From contig CM028931.1 of NCBI GenBank assembly GCA_016801845.1, positions 10,423,587-10,487,586 on the forward strand: DNA of 64,000 nucleotides. The letters are read 5' to 3'. The position numbers and the translations under genes were made by a program. Source of the DNA: Polydactylus sextarius. Its lineage: Eukaryota > Chordata > Actinopteri > Polynemidae. The notes beneath the pieces were generated by a model. That model saw only the letters and a list, made by a program, of their open reading frames with translations, did no database searches and was not told the DNA's origin. Within the stretch, counting starts at the first letter, position 1. Every line of letters begins with the position of its first letter. Shown here piece after piece: positions 49,828 through 60,200 of the stretch.

Positions 49828-50465
49828 TGGATGGATGGATGGATGGATAGATACTTTATTAAATGAAGGCATCCATATATTATACACATGATACACAATA
49901 TATTATAAAAACAACAACAGACAATACACAGTACAAAAATACAAAATTAAAAAATGCAGGAAGTACAAAAATACAAAAAGTCCTGACAGCCAGCAATAAT
50001 GTCTCTACATCTGTACAAGGGCTGAGGTTGTGCAAGAGTGCGTGAAAAGTAATAAGTCCATTATTTGCACCCCTCACCTTCAGTGAAGAGTTATAAAGCT
50101 GGGTGGCCTTGGGGACAAAGGACCTCCTCAGTCTGTAGATCATGACAGCGACAGACGTCTGCCACTGAACACCCTCCTCTGTTTGTTTAATGTGCTGTGT
50201 TGGTCATTGTCCATGATTGACAGCAGCTTGTTCAGGGTCGTTTACTCCACCACTGATGTCAGGTTCCTCACCAGTCTGTCTCTCTTCTTAGTGCTGCCTC
50301 CCCAGCACACCGGAGTAGAAGAGGACACCGACCATGACAGACTGGTAAAACATCAGAAGGAGTTTGTTGCAGATGTTAAAGGACCCCAGTCTCCTCACGA
50401 AGTAGAGTCGGCTCAGCCCCTTCCTGATTACTGGTTGTTCTGGAAATTGTAGAAATCTTGTGGTG
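49828..50465 (-). mobile_element. Non-LTR retrotransposon fragment, 3' end
   Basis: The minus strand encodes the end of a reverse transcriptase, including SRLYFVRRLGSFNICNKLLL, MFYQSV and MIYRLRRSFVPKATQLYNSS in other frames. It ends at 49828-49862 in an AT-rich stretch followed by (CATC)n. This C-terminal RT sequence and tetranucleotide tail are typical of fish Rex/L2-like LINEs. The copy is 5'-truncated and frameshifted, and lies between ap5s1 and the NLR 3' end. Confidence 0.75.
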
Positions 50466-50667
50466 ATGACAAAACGCTTCCCGAGGTCTGTCCCTTCAAA
50501 ACACACGGAGAACCAGTAACAAGGAGTAGTGAAGATATTCTGTCAGCTCATAGTGAAACATCATATTAGTAGTCATTATCAGAATTACAACATGTAATGA
50601 AAAACACACATAGTAAAACAATTAAATAAAAACAATAATCTGTGTCATTTTCAATCCTACGTTCACA

Positions 50668-50678
50668 TTTATTTTATT
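50668..50678 (-). terminator. Candidate poly(A) signals of the first NLR gene
   Basis: Two overlapping AATAAA hexamers on the minus strand lie about 330-340 bp beyond the stop codon at 51006-51008. The region is AT-rich, so this is only a candidate. Confidence 0.3.
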
Positions 50679-51005
50679 TCCTCCTGAATGAAACAAAAGA
50701 AAAGAAAAAAGATTGTGTTGATCCACTAAAAAGGAAGCTGTGGAGCTGCTGCAGAAGTAGTCGAGTGAAATGACGAAATGAAAACAATTAGTCATCAACT
50801 TAAACAAATAAACCAAAGTGAAACTGTGTGGAAATGATAATTTAAAGGCAGTTTTAAGAGAGTCGTGACAAGCTCAGAGTTGATGAAGTTGTTAAACATA
50901 TTGATATTGGATATTAATTTCCAGATCAAAGAACTCGGAGTGAAACCAGTGTCTTTTTAATAAACTCAAGGATCCATTGTTGAGATGCAGAACAGGCTGA
51001 AACAG

Positions 51006-51290
51006 TCACTGATCTCCTGTTTCTTTGCAGACAGTTTGTAACTTCACCTTCAGATCATTCCTGCTGATCTTTTCTAAAATTCTGACCATAACTTCCACTG
51101 CTCCATCAACTTTATACTTCTGCACCATCAGATCCACCACATCCCGCTGCTTTGCCTTCGACAGGTCACTCTCCTGAATGGGTGGGAGGTTTTTCAAGGA
51201 TTCGTGTTTCAGGTGCCATTTGAAGTTCTGAAACTCTTCGCCTCTCAGATCATTCAGGGTGTTGAAGAGGATGTCGATCATCCCGACGTC
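51006..51290 (-). other. C-terminal pyrin (PYD/DAPIN) exon of the NLR gene
   Basis: This last exon has 95 codons including the stop. It has the six-helix PYD pattern: ILFNTLNDLRGEEFQNFKWH, then LPPIQESDLSKA, DVVDLMVQKY, and AVEVMVRILEKISRNDLKVKL. PYDs recruit ASC-type adaptors by homotypic contact. A CARD was considered, but the FKWHL and NRNDL signatures are PYD-type. The domain comes after FIIND, so any FIIND cleavage would release UPA-PYD. Confidence 0.88.
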
Positions 51291-54200
51291 CTGGAAAAAA
51301 TCAAGACAATGTGGTCAGTGTGAAGAAACCACTGGTGTTATTTTCTACTGGATATCACTGGTTTGGCTCTGATGTCTCACTACAAGATAAGCTAGTGAAG
51401 CTTCAATTGTTAAGTTTTAGACTCAATGTAAGTTATTAAACTGAACCATGCATCTTTCAAGTCTGCACACATGGATTATAAGATGTTAGATGGAGTTAAA
51501 AATGATCAACTGTAACACAGCTGAGACAAAATCCATACCGAGGCACTTGGAGTCTCTGGAACAGGACTTGGACCGGGACCTGGACGATGGACAAAAAAAG
51601 TACTTATATATTTAGTGAATTTATTTCTATTTTTCAAACCTGATGGTGAATATTTGAACAGAGCACCCAACCTTCAAGTGCTGCTTTCAGAAGAACCAGA
51701 CGTTTCCAAACTTGTTTCCCCTCTTGGTCTTTGACCATCAGAGTCACTGACTCTGAGTTCAAAGGCAGAAAAACCTCAAACGTTGGATGAAAATTTGGTC
51801 CATAGTGTACACGAAACTCTGCACTCTGAAAACCCCAAAGAAGAAGTCATTTTCATACTTGTCATAAAATGTTTTAACATGTTAAAAACTATAAGAAATG
51901 TGTGAGACCTGACTCACCTCAGGTTGTATGACGATGTTGTCATGTTCACAGTGGACACTGTAATCCCGACCAGTGCTCAGCTTACAGTCAGCGGGACCAC
52001 GCAGGTATTTAGCGCCTTTTTGACGGACCTCAACCTTAACCAGACAACCAGACAACAGATTTGACAGATTTCAGTAAAGATAAAATATTAAAATCTACTC
52101 TGTAGGCAACTAGTGAATGGATACAGGGGAGATTAACAAGGTTTTCTGTAAGAATATTTGGTGTATGTTCTTATTTTGGACTCATTCAGGCCACTATTAG
52201 AAATATGAAAAACCTGAGATCTGAAGATTTACAGTTCAGATCTTTAACATCAGAGACTCTGAGACAGAAGTTTTACCACTTGCTGATCGATGTTACACTG
52301 CAGCAGATGAACGTGGAGAACACAAGGTTGGAGGAACAGCAGAACCTGGCCGTTAACTGTCAGTGAGATGTTCAGGAACCTCATGACATCCCAGACCAAA
52401 CCAAAGAGAGAGAGGTGAGGAACCTTCACAACCACGTGGGTATCTGTTGATTTCCTGTGGCTCCAAGATGCTCATTCCTTCATCGGTGATGTGGACAACA
52501 GACAGCAGGTCTTTGTGGACCAGACCTATGGAGACAAAAAGCTGTTCAGCTTTAGTTTTTCTCAAGAAAAGTTGAATTTGTACTTTTAGTCATACATAAA
52601 CCCAACCAGAATTTTCTGGTTTTGTTCAAACTGATTTTAATCTTCCAGATTTTGCATTCAGTTAAGTCTTTACCCTCTTTAGTTTCACAGTGTGGGAGGT
52701 GCAGCTCACGGACAGCCTCTGCTGAAGACTGGATACTGAACAACGGGCCTGCAGGCGTCTTTTTGGCTGATTGAAGGAGACTCTCGTCCCATTGGACAGT
52801 TCTGTAGTGCAGCTCTGCCTCCTGATCCACAACAAACACCAGGCCAGTCAAAGTACAGTAAAACCCACCTGGACCAGGACACCTGAACCTGTAGGATGCA
52901 GAAGTGCTCTATGAATATACCAGTTAAACTCAAATGCAGAGTCCAAACCATTAAAGGGCAAAGACCCCGAGGTGTTCCCAGGCCAGGCCCATTCTTTCAG
53001 TCACTACCCATAGCTCATGACCATAGGTGAGGGTTAGGACATAGATGGGCCAGTAAATCGAGAGCCTCCCTCTTCATCACAACAGACCAGAGCAGGGTCA
53101 GCATCACTGCAGATGCCGCCTCAATCCGTCCAACCGTCTCCCAATCCGATTTCCCATCACAAGTGAAGAAGACCCCAAGATACTTAAACTGCTCCACTTG
53201 GAGCAGCAACTCCTCCCCAATCCAGAGTGGGCACTCAACCCTTTTCTGGTTGAGAACTATGGCCTTGGACTTGGAGGTGCTAAACCTCATCCCAGCTGTT
53301 TAACACTCAGCAGCAAACCACCCCAGTGCGCACAGGAGGTTGGTGGTTGATGATGCCAATATCATCAACTGAGACAGAATACCCTGAGGGAAACTGTCTT
53401 AAGCCTTCTCTAGATCCACAAAACACATGTTGACCAGTTGGCTGAGCTGCCATGCACCCTATATCACCCTATATATATATATATATCATATGTTTGTTTT
53501 TAACATTGTGTTTCACATTGGAAAAATTAATTATTTTGTAGCAGCCAGTGTTGATTCTGTGGTGGCTGCCACACATTGATCATTATATGTGAAACCCTGC
53601 AATCGTTTTTGACTGTCACTTCATTCGCTTCTTTGATTCTATTTATAGAAACTATTTTTTTATTATAGCCATTTTTTATCTCAATAAACGGCTCTGCATC
53701 AGCCCATGGAGAGGGGTCAGAGGGGTTCTGCATATGTACGGATATGAACGAGCATAAATCAGGCTTTACTTCAACTTCTCCGGCAACTTACAAACAGAAG
53801 TGGAGCAGGAAAAGAACGAATGTGATCGGCTGTTTTCAGGCACATTTCTGTCATGCTTGAAGAAGTCCAATGACTGGAACTGAGCAATGCTCAAGTTCAG
53901 GTCAGGCAGACTTCAGCCTTTCACCTGGCCCAACTCCAGCATAGTAGAGGGTTCAGCTCCTCTCAAGGAGTTTAGTTCCAGAGTGCACAGAGGGAAGCCT
54001 AACTATATCTAGCTGGTATCTCTTCACCTCCTGCACAAACTCCAGCTCCTTCCCCATCAACAAGGTGACATACCATGCTCCTAGAGTCAGCTTCCCCTGC
54101 CAGGGACACCTGTGGCCCCTGGCAGGTGGTGGGCCCACTGGGGCACCGAGCCATGTCCCTGCTGCAGGCTTTACCAAGTCATTCCTCATGGGTAAAGGCC

Positions 54201-57200
54201 CGCCCACCAGGTGCTCTCCAATGTGCCCCCTCCCTAGGTCTGGCTCCAGGGTAGGGCCCTGGTGACCTTCCAGGCAGGGTTCCACTTTACTTTGGGAGAC
54301 CCTATGCGGGGGTAAAACCTTGAAAATTCCAGCTCCCAGCACAGCCCAGCTCCCAGGGTCATTAGAATATGAAGTCCCCCCACCAAAGCAAGGTGGCAGT
54401 TCTCAGGGACTTCCTGAAGCTGTTTTACAACATGATTACCTGTATGAGACACGTGCAGACTCAAATTGCCATTCAGGTGTGAAGCTCTTTGGAGGCTGGA
54501 ATTTCAGAAAGGAGCAAACATAAGTCCCATATTTTAAATTCAGACTGCAGAGCTGATTGAAGTGTAGTAATGTGTAGTAGTGTAGTGTTTTTAGACGTAT
54601 GCCTCATGTTGGGACTTTAAATTATCAGTTTTTCTCACCATCATTAGCTTCATATCATCCTCAGACACATCCATCTTTCCATCTTCTGTGTTTGGGTTCA
54701 CTTTGACATCAGAGGCTCCTGACAGGAGGACAAGACACAGAAATCATCCTCGTCCTCATAACGAAATGATGTGTCAAAAGCTGCTCTTACCTTCATTTGT
54801 CAAAAATGGATCATCTGAGGACACCTCTGGTTTCCCAGCAGCTGGCTGCACACTCACTGAGAATATCCAAAAAGTTTGAAACCATCTAATGAATATTCAG
54901 GTGTTTTTTTTCTATTTTACACAAAACATGAAAACAGTTTCCAGTCTTGTATGTGCTGTTTCAGTACTCACATGTTTTGTCTATGGAAGAGTTGATGACC
55001 CTATCAGTTACCTTATCAGTAATCCTACAGAGACAAACAAAAACAAATGTACCCATACCACTGACCTCACATCATGAGAGTCCTGAGACTGGTCAGGACA
55101 GGATCTGATCTACAATAGTAACAGCCAGTGAACTGACCCCAGACTCTCCAGTCTACAGTCTGGACTCTCCAGAAAACCACACAGATGTTTCAGTCTTGAA
55201 TCCTGCAGCTCAATCCAGCTCAGGTCCAGGTGTCGCAGATGGGAGGGGTTGGACTTTAGAGCTGCGCTCAGAAAAATACGGCTGCTCTCTGACAACCAGC
55301 AGCCATTCAGTCTGAATAAAAGGGAGAAGAAATGAGGTAAAATGTAAAAAAAAAAAAGCTGAACCAAAATGCCAACATGTATTGAACTGTGCTTCTGTGC
55401 ACAATGTAGAAGTCAAATGATGCCACTTGGGCGGTGCCATCTTAGTAAACCCCGAAAATCAATATAATATCAGCCGGATGTCTGCATTTTACTGTAACCA
55501 TTAACACACAATTAAACATGGAGTCTGACCTCAGGGTCTCCAGTTTACAATCTGGACTCGCCAGAAAGTCACACAGTTCCTTCAGGTCTGAATTCCTCAG
55601 GTTGATGTTGTCACTCAGGTCCAGTTCTCTCAGATGGGAGGGATTGGACTTCAAAGCTGAGCCCAGAGAAGCACAGCTGCTGACCGATAACCTGCAGCAC
55701 CTCAATCTGAATAAATAAAATAATAAAATAATGAATAAAAATAAAATGTAGATGAAATCATGAATAATTGAGGTATTGGGGTAGAAAACATTTGTCTTCT
55801 GACTATTAGGAATACAACTGCGTTAACTGTGAAATTCAGACATTATTCATGACAACTCACTGAAAACTGAGGAACAAGTCTGAATGAACCACAGTTTAAT
55901 ATCAGTCTCATTCTTTAATTCATAGACATCAGTAGATTTAAGTTACTATGTGAAGATAAATTCAGTTGAAGATATAAGCTCTACAACAATAACACACAGT
56001 GAACTGACCTCAGAGTCTCCAGTTTACAATGTGGACTCTCCAGAAAACCACACAGCTCCTTCAGATCTGAATCTCTCAATCTGATGTTGTTACTCAGGTC
56101 CAGTTCTCTCAGATGGGAGGGGTTGGACTTCAGAGCTGAGCTTAGAGAGGCAAAACTGCTGACCGACAACCCGCAGCACCTCAATCTGAATAACAAATGA
56201 AGATAAAATGTAAATATAGATGTAGAAGCCCTAAACGATCAAAGTATTAGGTTAGAAAACTGACCTCAGAGTCTCCAGTCCACAGCCTGGACTCTTCAGA
56301 AAACTACAGAGATCCTTCAGTACTGAATCCACCAGATTCAAGTTGTTACTCAAATCCAGTTCTCTCAAATGGGAGGGGTTGGACTTGAGAGCTAAGCTCA
56401 GAGAAGCACAACAACCCTTTGTCAGGCAGCAGCCACTCAATCTGAATAAAGATTAAAGGCTGTGAGTTGATGACAAAATTCCTGTTTGCTGTCACATAAA
56501 TCTCAGCAACACAGAGTCTGACCTCAGAGTCTCTAGTTCACAGTCTAGACTCTCCAGAAAACTACCAAGATCCTTCAGGTCTGAATCTTTCACATAGTTG
56601 CAACTCAGGTCCAGGTGTCTCCAACGGGAGGGGTTGGATTTCAGAGCTGATCCCAGAGAAGCAAAGCCAATATCTGAGATATGGCAGTTGTTCAATCTGA
56701 ATAAAGAATAAAATACATAGATAAAATGGTGAATAATCCAATTAGATGTGTCCTGATAAATGGTCTTTTTTCTAACATTCATTCACCCATTTAAAACTGA
56801 TTCACAAAAAATCAACCACAGTTTAACATCCAGTTAATTTATATGTGAAGATAAATTACCTTTAGTTGTGGATTAAAGATACAAGATCTACAACAATGAA
56901 CTGACCCTAGAGTCTCCATTCTACAGCCTGGACTCTCTAGAAAACCACACAGATGCTTTAGTCCTGAATCCTCCAGTCTGTTGTTACTCAGGTCGAGGTA
57001 TCTCAGATGGGAGGGGTTGGACATCAGAGCTGAGACCAGTGAAGCACAGCTGATCTCTGACAAACGGCAGCACCTCAAACTGAATAAAAAACAAACCATG
57101 AAGATAAAATGCTAAATAACTCAATCAAATGTTCTCATTAATGATTTTTTCTTTTTTTCCCTTTTCCAACATTAGCACTTAGACTTTGTCCTTGTGTTGC

Positions 57201-60200
57201 CATTGTGCATCATGCCACAAAGAGGACAGAGGAAGCTGGAATTAATGCAAAAAAAAGTTCTTGTTCTGAAAAACTATCAAGATTTAAACTGAAGTTTTAA
57301 AATAAACCTGCAACAAGTGACCTGACCTCAGAGCCTCCAGTCGACAGTTTGGACTCTGAAATCCACCAAACAGAATCATTGCTCCTGAATCCCTCAGGTT
57401 GATGTCACTCAGGTCCAGTTGTCTCAGATGGGAGGGGTTGGACTTCAGAGCTGAGGCCACGACTTCAAAGTGACTCTTTGAGAATCGATGACCAATGAGT
57501 CTGTGATTGACGAAAATATGTGTCAGAATAAAATCTGGTTAAACTACAAATTGTAAAAAAAAAACCAAATTACTAAAAACAGCCTGTTATTTAGCCTCTA
57601 ATCTACTGATCCATAATTATAATGATCATGTCTGGACTCACCGAGCCCTCCTGCAATTTCTCACAGCTGGGAACAGCCTCCGTCGTCCTTCCCATGATGT
57701 GTTGTACTTCCTCAGGTTCAACTCATCCAGAACCTCCTCTGACATCTGCAGCATGTAGGCCAGAGCTGAACACTGGATGTCGGAGAGTTTCTTCTCTGAT
57801 CTGTTCTTTGACATTAGAAAGTCTTGGATCTGCTGATGAAGTGAGTGGTCGTTCATCTCCATCAGACAGTGGAAGATGTGGATGCTTCTGTCAGTAGAGA
57901 TATCATCACTGTTTGTCTCCTTCAGGTTGTTGATGACTCTCTGGATGGTTTCTGGACTGGTCTCTGTCTGACCCAGCAGACCTCTTAAGACTCTCTGGTT
58001 GGACTCCAGACAGAGGCCATGAAGGAAGCAAACAAACAGATCCAGGTGACCGGTTTTACTTTCAAGGGATTTCTGCATGGTTTTCTTCAGGAAGTCATCC
58101 AGAGATAGATAACCATAGTCTTCCCCCAGGAAGTCCTTCAGTACCTCAGTCTTCCTGTTGGTGAAACAGTGGAACATGTAGACTGAGGCCAGAAACTCCT
58201 GAACGCTCAGATGAACAAAGCAGTAAACTGTTTTCTGAAAGATCACCTTCTCTTTTCTGAAGATCTCCGAGTACATTGAGGCATCTGAGACACCAAGACC
58301 ACACTGATCCAGGTCTTCTTGGTAGAACATGATGTTTCCTTTCTGCAGCTGTTCAAACGCCAGCTTCCCCAGCTTCAGGAGAACTTCCCTGTCAGCCTCC
58401 GTCAGCTCCTGTGGACTCGTCTCATCATATTTGTGCTTCTTCCTCTTTGTCTGAACCAGTAGGAAGTGTGAGTACAGGTCCGTCAGGGTCTTGGGCAGCT
58501 CTCCTCTCTGCTCTGTGGTCAACATGTGCTGCAGAACTGTAGCGCTGATCCAGCAGAAGACTGGGATCTGACACATGATGTGGAGGCTCCTGGACGTCTT
58601 GATGTGTGAGATGGTTCTGTTGGACAGCTCTTCATCACTCAGACTCATTCTGAAGTACTCATCCTTCTGGGGGTCGGTGAAGCCTTGAATGTCTGTTATC
58701 CGGTCCAAACATGGTGGAGGGATCTGATTGGCTGCTGAGGGTGTGGAGGTGATCCAGGCCAGAGCCGAGGGAAGCAGATTCCCCCAGATGAGGTTTGTCA
58801 GCAGCAGGTCGACTGATGACGTCTGTGTGACGTCAGACACGACCTCCATGTTGTTGAAGTCTAGTGAAAGTCTGCTTTCATCCAGGCCGTCAAAGATGAA
58901 CAGCACTTTACAGATAGCCAGCTCCTCTGCTGTGAGCTTCTGTAATGTTGGATAGAAAACATGGAGCAGCCTGAGAAGACTGTACTGCTCATCTCTGATC
59001 AAGTTCAGCTCCCTGAACGAAAACAGAACCAGCAGATCGATGTCTTGGTTCTCTGAGCCCTCTGCCCAGTCCAGAGTGAACTTCTGCACTGAGAAGGTTT
59101 TTCCAACTCCAGTGACGCCGTTGGTAAGAACCACTCTGATGCATCTCTTGAATTTGAAAAATCCATATGGGTCAGGTACGGCTTTGAAAATATCATTGCA
59201 CCTGATCATGGAGCCAGTTTCCATATCCCTCACATCATCTAGGATCTTAACCTTTTCAGTCTGTTGCTCAGTGATGTAGAGCTCGGTGTCGACCCTGTTG
59301 AGGACGGTTTTACTTCCTGCTTCCTCAGCTCCTTCAGTTACATGTTCACATCTGTTCTTCAGACTGATCTTATGTTCATCTAAAACCTCCTGCAGACCAC
59401 GATCCCCTGACAAAGAAAAAACAATGTCAGACTAAAGACAGAGAATCTGACTGATACTTTTAACACTAAAGGAAATGGAAAATAAAATGTTGTAAATATT
59501 TTTTACAAGTGACACATGTTCAGTCTTACTCTGTACAGAGCTGCTCTCAGTAGCCGCCTGCAGTCCAGGTCTTGTTCTGAGTTGTCCACACCCAGGACAG
59601 TATCTTGATGTACTAGAATGGTCCCAGAATGAGGTGATGCACTGTCTGCAGAACCAGTGATCACAAATGGTGGCGACTGGATCCTTCAGGACGCCATGGC
59701 ACAAAGTACAGCGAGGCTTTTGCACTTCCTTAAAGTACCTCCAGCCTCCCTCTCTGTGAAGACACAAGGAAATTTCCTTAAATTTAAATTATTCTTTTGA
59801 CAAAAAGACTCAGATAATGAAAATGATCTTCTAAACTCCTTGTCTCCACACCAACTGATCATAAGTTAGCATGTGTAACTAGACATATCTATAAACGGTG
59901 AATCGAAATATAAAGGATCACCACCTCATGGTTGCCCTTACTAACCAGCCCAGTTAAAGGTAATTAGCAGTTAAATTCATGCAGTAAGTGTGTGAGGTAA
60001 CAGGGACCTTGACCTTTTGGTTCCAAAAGCTTTGAATTCTTTGAAGTCTTTGTATTATGACCACAAAGATGTCATCAGTTCATCTTTTTAGTCCGATTCC
60101 TTTTTTGGTGCCAGTATTTAATCTTCGGGGGACTGGGCCAGTGTGGTCTTGCGATACATAAACCAGCAGATGGCGCCCATGGCTAGTGGTTTTGTAGATC

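Noticed and set aside
51006..51290. C-terminal CARD, as expected for NLRP1-type proteins
   Set aside because: The sequence has PYD hallmarks (FKWHL, LPPI, VVDLMVQKY, NRNDL), so PYD is preferred.
58728..59279. Plus-strand frames of 75-79 codons
   Set aside because: Antisense shadows of the NACHT exon.
57638..59413. ATG at 59413 as the start of the NLR protein
   Set aside because: It lies in intronic sequence just before a clear acceptor (TTTGTCAG). Phase and homology join this exon to the RING exon and to an upstream ATG at 60534.
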